This document shows, in pieces, positions 1 to 9,735 of a DNA stretch of 21,189 nt; positions within the stretch are counted from its first letter, which is position 1; the number at the start of each line of letters is the position of its first letter. The DNA lies in NCBI GenBank assembly GCA_910592205.1, contig CAJVPJ010000595.1:1-21189 (forward strand), in the 5' to 3' direction. A program made the translations under genes and the position numbers. This stretch comes from Paraglomus occultum. Lineage: Eukaryota > Glomeromycota > Glomeromycetes > Paraglomerales > Paraglomeraceae. Under the pieces are notes generated by a model, which saw only the letters and a program-made list of their open reading frames with translations, ran no database searches and was not told the origin of the DNA.

Positions 1-28
1 AGGCAAATGCAAACTGATCGTCACTCGA

Positions 29-58
29 ATGACGAGGCCAATGTAAATCGCTCGTCAT
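29..58. repeat. Short inverted repeat (8-bp arms)
   Basis: The arms ATGACGAG (29-36) and CTCGTCAT (51-58) are perfect reverse complements separated by 14 nt. The sequence shows only the hairpin potential. It lies just outside the transposon relic and may be part of a decayed terminal region, but nothing establishes a function. Confidence 0.4.
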
Positions 59-84
59 AGATGGGATAGTTATAGTCCGAAATA

Positions 85-126
85 AGTGGTATATTTGGAG
101 TCTATATAGACTCCAAATATACCACT
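85..126. repeat. Perfect 42-bp palindrome
   Basis: Bases 85-105 are followed directly by their exact reverse complement at 106-126, with no spacer and no mismatch. It starts AGTGGTATATTTGGAG and ends CTCCAAATATACCACT. It sits immediately before the first ATG of a transposase-like fragment, so it is probably a terminal or subterminal inverted repeat of that DNA transposon, or two termini fused head to head. The role is inferred; the symmetry is directly visible. Confidence 0.8.
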
Positions 127-128
127 CC

Positions 129-560
129 ATGAAACGAAAAAATAAAGATAATCTCACATCAAACCCCATAAAAAAGCAAAAAAGCATGCTGACTGCATTT
201 CAGAAGAAAGAGATATGTCTTGCGTTAATTGATAAACTAGGTTTGAAGAACCAATGACGGCAGAAGAACATATTAACGTTGATGATAATTAATGTAATGA
301 CTGGAGGCATGACGGATGAAGAATTGCAGGGGTGGTATGCCCTTCCGATGAAGAACTTGATGAGAGAATAATAAGTTGACCTGCTGTATCAGTTAAAAAA
401 GCGTTAGGGGGTGTTAATGGTGGGTGCAATAAATCCTCCCGAGGATTTCGCTTCTGATGTTAAAATGATATTAGAGCTGCGTAAAGTGCAGAGTCAGTTA
501 TGGGCTTATTATGTCAAAGAAGAAACAATCAACAATGGATAGTCTATAAGTACCAGTTAA
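129..560 (+). pseudogene. Relic of a Tigger/pogo-like transposase, internally deleted
   Basis: An ATG at 129 opens 42 codons including the stretch LTAFQKKEICLALIDKLGLK, which resembles the start of the CENP-B/Tigger-type helix-turn-helix in fungal pogo-family transposases. A stop follows at 255-257. Overlapping it, an ATG at 254 opens MTAEEHINVDDN. A further fragment, MTGGMTDEELQGWY, begins at 297, and a third, starting GAINPPEDFASDVKM, runs to a stop at 540. The later pieces resemble the acidic C-terminal tail of the same family and lie in other frames. No DDE catalytic core lies between them, so the element appears to have lost its middle and then decayed. The family call rests on remembered similarity only. 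The right terminus was not found with certainty; a weak match to the palindrome arm lies around 541-558. Confidence 0.45.
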
Positions 561-685
561 CTCATAAATATGTGTGAAATCAAGATTCCTATTTCAAAAT
601 AGATATGATTATCATTTATTTTGTTATACTGATATAATAAGATTTCCATAAATAATATCATTATTATTATAAAGAGGTTTGACTG

Positions 686-854
686 TATTTTATTCTTTGT
701 TTACACAACAGTATTGTTACTCTGCGGGTATGTAAACAATGCTATACAAACACCATTTTTATTGTTTTATTTCAAAAATATTATGTGTGGATCTGTGTTG
801 TGCATCATTATCATGTCTTATAGATCTGGTAACATTTTAGTGTGTGTGTGTACT
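686..854. repeat. Dispersed direct repeat, copy A
   Basis: This stretch is a diverged copy of 3723-3927 on the same strand. Shared blocks in the same order include TATTTTATTCTTTGTTTA (one substitution), ACAACAGTATTGTTACTCTG, GGGTATGTAA, GCTATACAAAC, AAAATATTATG, TTATAGATC, GGTAACA and a (TG)n tract ending in TACT. Copy A overlaps the 3' flank of the kinase-Sel1 gene and its likely poly(A) signals. The pair flanks that gene. It may be a transposon fragment or the tail left by a duplication of a related gene. Confidence 0.75.
758..771 (-). terminator. Candidate poly(A) signals of the kinase-Sel1 gene
   Basis: On the minus strand two AATAAA hexamers occur here (plus-strand TTTATT at 758-763 and 766-771), about 140 nt past the stop of the kinase-Sel1 gene. 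The hexamer is visible; its use as a 3'-end signal is inferred. AATAAA is common by chance in AT-rich DNA. Confidence 0.4.
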
Positions 855-911
855 GCTTTCTGATACAGCTCAACTGCTTTTTGAATATTCTCTTCTACTC
901 CTATCCCATTC

Positions 912-2953
912 TCATAGCAAACACCAAAGATTATTCTGTGCTACAGCATTTCCTTGTTCAGCTGCTTTCTGATATAGCTCAACTGCTTTCTGAATATTCT
1001 TTTCCACTCCTATCCCATTCTCATAGCAAACACCAAGATTATTCTGTGCTGAAACATATCCTTGTTCAGCTGCTTTCTGATATAGCTCAACTGCTTTCTG
1101 AATATTCTTTTCCACTCCTGCTCCATTGAAATAGCAGACACCAAGATTAATCTGACCCAAAGCATTTCCTTGTTTAGCTGCTTTCTGATATAGCTCAACT
1201 GCTTTCTGAATATTCTTTTCCACTCCTATTCCATTCTCATAGCAGACACCAAGATTATTCTGTGCTGAAACATATCCTTGTTCAGCTGCTTTCTGTATCT
1301 GATACAGCTCAGCTGCTTTTTGGATATTCTTTTCCACTCCTATCCCATTCTGATAGCATAGACCAAGATTATTCCATGCCCTGACATATCCTTGTTCAGC
1401 TGCTTTCTGATACAGCTCAACTGCTTTTTGAATATTCTTTTCCACCCCTGCCCCATTCTCATAGCAAGCACCAAGATTATATTGTGCTATAACATTGCCT
1501 GCTTTTGCTGATTGTTGATACCATTGAATAGCTTGTCCAAGATCCATTTCTGTTTCTATTCCATGTGCATAAAAGAATCCAATTAACAAAAAGCATTGGC
1601 CACAGTCAGTATGAGCCTTTAATGTAGCCAATGAATTTTCTTTGTTGTCATTATTTTGCACCAGCCAATTTTTCATCAGGCCAGCTATTTGTTTCATTGA
1701 TTTCCCCTTAAATTCAAATTCATTGTATAATTCTGTCAACTTATTAGAAAGAAAGTGATCTTTAATCTTCTCTTCATCTTGGTTGATATCACAATTTGGT
1801 AATTGGTTCAGGTTTCTCATTATATTTTTTAACCTATGATAACATTGTTCGCTGGTTGGTCTTTTTTCCGAATCATCATCCCAGCATTCCATGTATAAGT
1901 TTTTATACTCCTCTGGTGTGCCTGGAACTACATTATGGCGACCACCATTCAGCCTATAAATCCGAATGTCAAATATATTGTTGAATTCCCTACACGGATA
2001 TTCTCGACTTGATATTTCCCATAAAATAACCCCGAGGCTAAAAATATCAGATTTCTCATCTCTCTTACTATCATTGTCATCAAAACATTTAGGGTCGAGG
2101 TATGCACAAGTTCCTTGGTGATTTGAGCAAGTCTTTTGCAGTAATAATTTTTCAGATGTCCCAAAATCCGTTATTTTAGCCGTTTTCCCATGAATTAATA
2201 CGTTGTTCGAAGACTAGTGATATCATCGGAAAGCAATATGGTCAATATACAATCTGTGATAAAAAAGATTTATAACAATAATGAGTAATGCTATACTTAC
2301 TAAATCTTTATGCAAGATTCCTACTCTATGAATATATGTCAATCCGTTAACGATATCCAAACCCAGTTGACATTTGTCAAACCAATCTAGTTTGATAGCG
2401 GGCGTCGACAAGTATTTCCGTAATGAACCATTGTCGGCATAATCGAAGACCATTAAGTATTTTCCTCCGACATCTAAAAGGTCCAAAAGTATTATATTCG
2501 TGTCTGCTTGTATATTGTAACACATTAGATCTTTTCACTTACCTCTGCTAACACCAAGAAATCGAATTATGTTGGGATGGTCATCTACACTGCGATGAAG
2601 CTTGAGCTAGAATATGGGTTACGAAACGAACAGTATATAAGAACTACAGTTCAATAGGCTTAGTAACAGTTCCGTCATGCATGATTGCAAACCTCGTTTA
2701 CAAAATTTTTGAAGTAGTCGTCTTCATCCGAATGTATGATCAACTTGTAAGCAACGGTTATGCCCGATGTTGCTACTGTTGCTTTGAAAACGACGCCAAA
2801 TGCACCATAACCTATGCATTGACTGTTGATTAAAGCATCATAAGGATAGAATCGAATGTATTCACTTTCAAGACTCTTTTCTAGCCAATCCTTGTCAGCG
2901 ACGATTGATGTCATGGTTGTTATTATGGATTTGAGTCCTGCACATTCTTTCAT
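912..2953 (-). CDS. Protein kinase with C-terminal Sel1 repeats
   Basis: Proposed exons are 2953-2693, 2606-2543, 2503-2301 and 2213-912, giving 609 residues in one continuous frame. Residues about 43-305 form a protein kinase domain: glycine loop GYGAFGVVF, lysine in VAYKL, catalytic loop HKDLSSNN (HKD rather than HRD) and DFGTS magnesium loop. The catalytic residues look intact, so it is probably an active Ser/Thr or dual-specificity TKL-like kinase. From about residue 382 come six full Sel1-like repeats of mostly 36 residues (consensus NLGVCYENGIGVEKNIQKAV) and a truncated seventh. Sel1 repeats are protein-interaction scaffolds. The kinase-Sel1 layout is typical of expanded families in arbuscular mycorrhizal fungi; the substrate is unknown. 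Oddities are a very short second intron (39 nt, or 36 with the alternative acceptor), a 6-nt insertion adding Ile-Gln to repeat 3, and an extra base in the last repeat that ends the protein as NNLWCLL. No signal peptide or membrane segment is seen. Confidence 0.85.
915..1607 (-). repeat. Tandem 108-bp Sel1 repeat array inside the kinase gene
   Basis: Six full units and one partial unit of about 108 bp encode the 36-residue Sel1 motif. Neighbouring units are almost identical in DNA as well as protein; for example units 4 and 6 encode the same residues except AAKQG versus AAEQG at the end. Such similarity suggests recent unit duplication or gene conversion. The first unit, with FFYAHGIETEMDLGQAIQW, is the most diverged and probably the oldest. 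Confidence 0.85.
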
Positions 2954-4360
2954 AGCATATCGACTGTGTCACATGCCTTGGTAACACATCAATGTGCAAT
3001 GCGTAGCACGTCTGCGTTCAATTTCCAAGCTTGACAGTCGTTGTGCTCTCAGTCAACAGCTTGCAGCTATAACTGTTTCTAAAATTTTCGTAAATGATTA
3101 TTAGTTGGATGAATTAACGCTAATGTGTATAGTTGAATGATGTTTTGATGCATAAGCTTTCACTTGTGCTGGCAAGGCGCTTGCGTTGGTAGTTTTTGAT
3201 AAAACTTTGTTTGCTGACCGATCAAATTGAGCAAATAGACTTTTGAAAGATTATAGCTAGCGTAAATTTTCCTGAAGTCGATAAATTTCGTTCTGCGTAA
3301 ATTTGCACAAAAGTGTAGTTTGAGATCATATGAAAAATTTCGACAGCGGTATGATACATTAAGATAATCAAAATACATGGGGTAGTTGAAACCTTTCAAA
3401 ATAGTTTTTTGTTGAACTTTTATGGCCAATCTCGAATTTGTATAATCTTCTTTGGATTGCTCTCAACATTGCCTGAAAACTGCACGATTGGCTTTTTCCG
3501 CCCGTGAAACTACGGCGCGACGAACAATAGGAGGATAAGAACTTGTTCTGTTGTACCACGTAAACTGTTTATGACTCATTAGGCATTGTAATACGCATAC
3601 GGTTTTTTCTGGTTTTGATTTTTGAATTAATATTAAAGTACAATTTGTGCGGAAATTGTATGAAGCGAATTTTTTAATGCTCGAGTCGTTAAGCGATTGT
3701 TAACAAACAAAGCCAACTTCGATATTTTATTCTTTGTTTATACAACAGTATTGTTACTCTGTGGGTATGTAACACTGCTATACAAACGCCTTTTTATCCC
3801 TAATACTAAGCTTGTTGTGTTGATCGTTTCCAAAATATTATGCTGTACAGTTATATGCGTATAGATCGCGCGCCTATGCTAATCCTCTTTTATAGATCCG
3901 GTAACAATTTTAGTATGTGTGTGTACTTCCCCAACACTCGAGTAAATTTCTATCTAATCCCAAATATAGACACCAAGTCCTGTGTGACGATAGTTCAACG
4001 CTTTATAGAAAGCAGGCGTGTGGATCATTAATATGGTTGAGGTAGAGTTCAATTTATGACAATATTAATATTTTGGAATATACTATAATAATAATCTTAA
4101 GTAAAAATTCATTTATCAAGTGGTTGAGAAATGCAACTAAGAAATTAATTTATAATGTCTTCGTTAGCCATATTAGTAATTAGTGTCTTCTCAGTCACAT
4201 TAGCTCACATAGTCGAACGTTCACTTTGTTGCATTATGCCCCTACACATAAATACTAACAGCTATTATTCAAACTAAAGACTAGTGTTTGTCGGATACAC
4301 TCGTTTGTAATTAAATTCAAACAATAAATACAGCTTCTTAACCAATCAGCCCCTATTGTC
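2954..4360. other. Intergenic region with one dispersed repeat copy
   Basis: No gene is recognised here. Open frames up to 89 codons exist on both strands but show no domain, no low-complexity signature and no convincing splice partners. The region holds the upstream flank of the kinase-Sel1 gene, repeat copy B, and the 3' flank of the CoA-ligase gene. No tRNA-like A and B boxes were seen. Confidence 0.5.
3723..3927. repeat. Dispersed direct repeat, copy B
   Basis: This is the partner of 686-854 in the same orientation. It is about 35 nt longer because of an insertion between the GCTATACAAAC and AAAATATTATG blocks, plus several smaller changes. Similarity stops after GTGTGTACT; beyond that no Sel1-coding sequence follows, unlike copy A, which runs on into the last Sel1 repeat. 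Confidence 0.75.
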
Positions 4361-6936
4361 TCATAATTTATGCTGACTCTTGGCCTTCAACAATCTTCTC
4401 AAGATTTTCCCCGACGCGCTCTTTGGCACTTGCTCCACAAAAACGACACCCCCACGCAGCCTCTTGTGTGGTGCAGCATTATCTGCAACATATTTTTGAA
4501 TATCTTTCTTCAGTTCATCTGTCTGCTTGACGCCTGGTTTGACTTGAATGTATGCTATAGGATACTCTGTCGCTTCCGAGTGTGACCAAACACCAATAAC
4601 CGCCGCATCAACTACGCTTTTATGAGTCAAAAGAAGGGCTTCAAGCTCAGCCGGGGCAACCTGGATAGATCGGGTGAGTGAAAAACCAGCCAGCTGTAAT
4701 TAGGATTAAAGAAATAGTAATTAGAGCGAGAAAGTACCTGGAAGCCTTTGTACTTGATTAGTTCTTTTAAGCGGTCAACGATAAAGAAATTTCCTAGCAG
4801 AAAAAAAAAGTGAGCCTATTGAGAATTAATTGAAAGACAAGAGATGTAAAAGAATTTTAGACCCACCATCCTCATCCTGTCGATGTGATAAAAGTGGGTG
4901 GGTGAAGGGGGGGAGAGACATTTAATTAGTATTAACACAAACACTCGTCGTCGGAAAAAGACATTTTCGTAACGATACTTGCAACGATCGCGATATCACC
5001 ACTATGGAAAAATCCTTCGCTGTCGAAACACGCATCTGTCGCTTCCTTGTTGTTCCAATAACCCTAAATGAAAAATTTTACGAGTACATTTGTCAAAACA
5101 ACTTGCTGCTTCTCATTTCGAAGCACACGCGTATTCGATAGCGCTCCTACACACCTTCATGATATTGGGTCCACGAAGGCACAACTCTCCGGGTTCGTTA
5201 TATCCGAGCTCTAGGAGAAACAAAGCGAGCGTCCTTTAGTAAAAAGGAAAAGGGATGGGGGAAGGGGAAGAAAATTGTAGCATGTATTTACCTTTGCCAT
5301 CTTCGGATATAATTTTTGCCTCAACGTTCGCGCAAAGTTTCCCAACTGAACCTGAAATGCATATACGTGTATTGATTAGATTTCAATTTCTATCCGGCGC
5401 AAACCTCATTTCTCCTCTCGGTATGAGAGCACCTACCCACAACTGGATTCAAGGCGCTACCAAGATGAGTAACTGGCGATGTCTCGGTTAAACCTAGACG
5501 CGCGACGCAGTTGAAAGATTAGAAAACACGTCTCATTGAGTGGTTTAAAAACAACACGCATGCACGCATGTATGTATGTGGGCATGGGTCATACCATATC
5601 CTTGCTTTATAGGTATTTTATAAATACTATAAAACTCGCTTGCCAAGGCCTCGCTCAACGGTGCAGCGCCGCTTATAAATACTTGCATACTCGAAAAGTC
5701 AAAGGTTCTTGCGACCGGGCTCTTTGTCAACAATAATATAACAGGCGGGACAACATGGGCCATGTTGATTTTGTATTTTTGGATGGCTGTGCAAAAGATC
5801 GTTAAATCAAACTTTGGAATGACCACAACGGTAGAGCCCTGGAATTCAGTGGAAAATGCATTGTCCGTGAGAAAAGGAAAGAGAGAGGGACGCGTCGAGA
5901 GACAAACTGCTCACTTACTATTGAAAGCGATGTGTTGATGAAGGCATTCAATCCGTATATATGGAAAAAAGGCTGCATAAAATAGCGTGAAGTGAAAACA
6001 GAATTAGCTAATCAACCTGTCATTTGCTCGCTAGAAAATACATTCCAGTCCAAACCTTACCAAAAAACCCATTATAACCAAGCCAGAATGTAATTTCACT
6101 TCCTCGGACGTCTTATATTGTTCAAAATTAGACACTGCGTTATAATGTGTTGTCATAACTCCCTTCTGCCGCCCAGTTGTTCCGGAACTATAACACAAAA
6201 ACGCTGGTGTTTCTTTAAGTTCTTTTTCCGTAAATACAACCGGTTCGGCTTCCCGGTCTCCTAATAGATCCGTGTATGGTCTGATACCATCGATTTCTTC
6301 CCCACCGAAAAGAAAAATCTTTGACAGTGGAAACTTGTAGTTTTTTGCCACTTCAAGAACAGTGGCCAAGGCGATCGGATGGGCAATTATGATTGAGGCG
6401 GTTGAATCGTAGAGTTGAGCTTGGAAGTCTTTCGGCGTTTGCCCGGGATTTGCTAATGTTGGGATACCACCTGCGAAATGATGAACGCTTGGTTAGATAT
6501 AAGGTGAGAGTATGTGTTGGGCGACAAAAAGCTATTATGATGGAAACGTTTAATTTACCGGCTGCAATTATGCCAAAGAAGACCACGGCATAGTCGATCT
6601 AATAATATCATAGAGACACACGGTTAAGCATAAGTAAACTCTGTCCACCTTAACAACCTTCTCATTAGCATCAGCTTACAGCAGAATATCTTTTTTTACC
6701 TGATTAGGTGAGATTACAGCTACAACGTTACCCTTCTTCAAACCGAGCCTATCCTGTAATCCGGCTGCCAATCTCTTTGAGTCCCTCTTTAAATCACCAA
6801 AGGTCAACTCGGCACCAGTCACAGCATCGATGTATACCGGCTTGCTATCATCAATTCTATTTACGTTTCGCGTTGCGTATTGGTAGACGCCCAATGATGG
6901 GATTTCAATATCAGGAAGCGCAGAGCGGAAGATCAT
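4361..6936 (-). CDS. 4-coumarate-CoA-ligase-like AMP-forming acyl-CoA synthetase
   Basis: Twelve proposed exons (6936-6700, 6598-6559, 6470-6061, 5972-5919, 5838-5595, 5493-5437, 5351-5292, 5210-5155, 5063-4983, 4876-4867, 4793-4738, 4660-4361) join in frame to 534 residues, normal for the 4CL/firefly-luciferase branch of the ANL superfamily. These enzymes activate a carboxylic acid with ATP to an acyl-AMP and transfer it to CoA. Visible motifs are the phosphate loop SSGTTGRQKG at 187-196 (Arg-Gln where many members have Leu/Pro-Lys), PFFHIYGL, SGAAPLSEAL, YGLTETSPVTHL around 328-339, SGDIAIVDEDG, the hinge and adenylate-binding VDRLKELIKYKGFQVAP, and the C-terminal catalytic lysine region PKSASGKILRR. 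The substrate may be a hydroxycinnamate, medium-chain or other fatty acid and cannot be read from the sequence. The protein ends QHKL, a weak candidate peroxisomal PTS1. Exon 10 is only 10 nt and intron 9 has a GC donor. The start MIFRSALPDIEIPSLGVYQY fits the family N-terminus. Confidence 0.9.
4867..4876 (-). other. 10-nt microexon (exon 10) of the CoA-ligase gene
   Basis: The ten bases GATGAGGATG lie between an acceptor ending CGACAG and a donor GTGGGT. Joined to exon 9 (ending GDIAIV) and exon 11 (starting at GAAATTTC), they restore the family-conserved run IVDEDGNFFIVDRLKEL. Without this exon the frame shifts. The preceding intron (4982-4877, 106 nt) uses GCAAGT as donor; the following intron (4866-4794) is 73 nt. 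Confidence 0.8.
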
Positions 6937-7356
6937 GATGGTTTTCTAAACGGTTTCTTTTCTAGAATGCGATGCTCGGTATTTAAATGAAAATACTCAC
7001 CAGCGCCTAGTGGTTGAGTGTGTAATCGAGTGTTGATGTGCTCGTGCATACTGCCGAAGATAGTCTACAAAATTGTCGTGTGAATTAGCTCATTTTTATG
7101 AATGTTGATCGACATGGAGAAACGTTTCACTAATGGAATATCGAAAGTTTAAAACGATGCCCACATGGTACGCTTGTAAAAGTAAATAATCGGCAGTGGT
7201 CCAACATTTTAGTTATTGGTATTAAGATAAGATAACCAAATTAAAAGACATAATGGTGGCGATAATGACACCACGTGGTCTGAAGGCAAATTGTCATTTG
7301 ATTTTTGGCAAGTAGTAAGACATCCTTTCTGAGCTAGTCGGCTGTTCAGGAAGGTT

Positions 7357-7383
7357 GTATAGTAATAGTGAATATTACTATAC
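7357..7383. repeat. Perfect 10-bp inverted repeat, 7-nt loop
   Basis: GTATAGTAAT (7357-7366) and ATTACTATAC (7374-7383) are exact reverse complements around AGTGAAT. It stands alone in the intergenic region. The arms are AT-rich, so it may be chance or a miniature-transposon remnant. Confidence 0.45.
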
Positions 7384-9321
7384 TATGGGAGACGTATTAG
7401 ATCGGACAGCAACAATAAAGTTATCCGTTGTTTCGATCCGTAACGGACATTCTATTTGCAGTATGTCACTTTGCGGACTAATGCGATTATTGTAAATCGG
7501 CCGGGTGAACCGTTCCTGTCTTGGTTACGTGCTTTTTTGTTATTAGATTATCTATTTAATCACTGCACGTTGAATACTATCGTCTTTAAACGAGAGTAAC
7601 CAATTTTATCCCTAATATTATTAGCCCGACGGAATTGGTTGTCTAATAAAGAAGTGATCCCGCTCTGAAATTTTCAGTCAAAAGTTTATTCGAAGATCTT
7701 TGTCTAAGGGAATATGTCATACCGAATTGCATATTATTTTATAGAAGACAAATAAATTTGTTCACGTTAATTTTTTGAAGGCAGCCTATTTTATGGATTG
7801 AGGGTTATGCACGCACTTGATACGTGAAAGAAGCAGCTAATTCGGGAGTTAGCTAATAGTTTATCTATGATCGTTTATCCCGCGATGGCGCTGTTCAAGA
7901 AATTAGAAAGTTTAACATTTTACTAGTATGGGATGATTACGGCTAGAAACTGTACAATTGTTCTTATCATTAACTCCCTTAAAATGAACCCCTTTGCTGG
8001 ATTCACACTTTATTACTTCGGTAATTATTAACCTCCATAAACCGTAAACCGAAACAAGCATATCGAAATTTACTTCAATACATGATGTTCACCATTGATA
8101 TTGCCTTTGATGGACATGGATTTACATATGGAGTTAATAAATGTAAAAGAATATATTATTTCGCCAGCTGTTATTTGTAGTGAGGCTTATCTTATAAGCG
8201 CATAAAGAGTGTGACCACATACTTTGATTTCTTCGTACGTATGGTTTCTCTGAATATATCCTTTGGTTTATAGAGAAGCTAATCCGATGCGTCTACGGTT
8301 GTCCTTGTATCTATTGGCTGGGGTTTTAAATTTGACTAACAAAAATAGACGTAATTATAATATTGTGTAATATAGATGACGTGTAAATCACGTATTCGAT
8401 CACAATAGCAACCAAGTTTTCAGGAGAGTCTAGTGATAGTGGTTGCTTTTACTGTATTATTTTCGTTGTTGGCCTACTGTTGTTTCTTTCCAAAACGGTT
8501 GCGAAAACATGTATTATTATGACTAATGACTTTTTGTCCAAGGAGAACTTAGACGTATGAAAGAACCGCTTCCAAGAAACCTACGACCAATAAGACTACG
8601 TGAAAGTTCTTGAACCAAAATAAGTGTCATGGTTTGCCTTACAAAAGTATCTCTTATCATCTGATTTTATGTACTGTATGTGTGACAATTGTAGTTGACA
8701 GGAATGACTGCGACCTGACGTAAGCAACAATCAATGCCTTATTCACTCCCCATCTCCATCATCGGTGATAGATTTCTTCTGCGATTGTTGAATATTGCAG
8801 GTGGGCTAATAATTGTAAAACAGAATTGCATATGTTCAGCCGCATTATCCAAACACAGAGTTTGTGTTGACAATGGCATCCGCAAGTCATTCTTTAAGCG
8901 CGCCATGTCTTGGGGTACAGTCGAAATGCAAATGGCATGAACATATTGTTCTTGGGAAAAGGCGTGCATCTATTTTAATAATGTACTTGAGAAAAAAATC
9001 AACTGGAAGAAACAGCTTATAAAACTGTTATCATTGCTATTACTGTCATTTGACCTCGTAGTATCTGTTTGAGCAATTGGTTTGTTACTTAAAATATATG
9101 ATATTATTTCGTGTTTTTGAAATAGTTTATCCTCTGCGAGCGTAAGACTTATTCGTAGTATGATTATCAACTGCAATGGCCAGCGGGTTTATAGTTATAG
9201 TTTAGAATTCTTCTTTCTATAAACAAGTATTCAAGATGATGCAAAAGCCATCAATCATCTCAGTTTCGGCAGTAGCCGTAGCAATTATTATAAATGTAAC
9301 GCAAAATGGTGTCGTGATAGT

Positions 9322-9345
9322 GATAATAATAATAATAATAATAAA
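9322..9345. repeat. (TAA)n microsatellite
   Basis: About seven consecutive ATA/TAA trinucleotides are visible. It lies in the intergenic region and no function is apparent. Confidence 0.8.
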
Positions 9346-9591
9346 TTAAGATTATTCTAAATTTTTAATATTAAGGCGCAGTCCTTTACCTCCCACTAAT
9401 ACACGTGATCTCTCCGTAATGGAAGATATGCTGCAGAGGCGAATGCAAAAGAACTTTTTTCCTTCGTTTCTGACGAGACACCAAAGGAATCTTCGATTAA
9501 TGTTACGGATATGTTACTTATGTAGTACAAAATTTATTACATCTTTAATCTTTTCCCCTCGGAGTCAACCCTGCCATATTACGTCGAGGGT

Positions 9592-9735
9592 CACCCCCCC
9601 ACTTATTCCTCCCCCACTTATTCCTTCCCCACTCTCACACCGTTCTCGGGAAAAACCTGTTAACCGCATATAGTTTTTGGGGGGGAAAAAGGGAGTTTTT
9701 TTTACCCTTTCAAATCATCTTTTTTTTTGCAATAT
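9592..9735. repeat. C-rich direct repeat followed by G/A and T tracts
   Basis: The unit CCCCCACTTATTCCT occurs twice in a row, with a third, degenerate CCCCACT after it. It is followed by GGGGGGG, AAAAA and T8-T10 homopolymer runs. The block ends about 190 nt before the ATG of the Nak1-like kinase. Pyrimidine-rich tracts are common in fungal promoters and 5' leaders, so a promoter role is possible but unproven. The homopolymers are also places where assembly errors are likely. Confidence 0.5.

Noticed and set aside
842-1129. Plus-strand ORF of 95 codons
   Set aside because: It is the antisense shadow of the Sel1 repeats; the repeated peptide pattern follows from the 108-bp tandem units on the other strand.
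3160-3559. Two overlapping minus-strand ORFs of 89 and 63 codons
   Set aside because: No domain, no plausible splice partners, and composition unlike the neighbouring genes.
3795-7620. Shared TTTATCCCTAATA near 3795 and 7606
   Set aside because: A 13-base match is expected by chance in AT-rich sequence of this length.
8734-8969. Overlapping ORFs on both strands (68 and 76 codons)
   Set aside because: Considered as a transposon fragment, but no motif I can name and no terminal repeats nearby.
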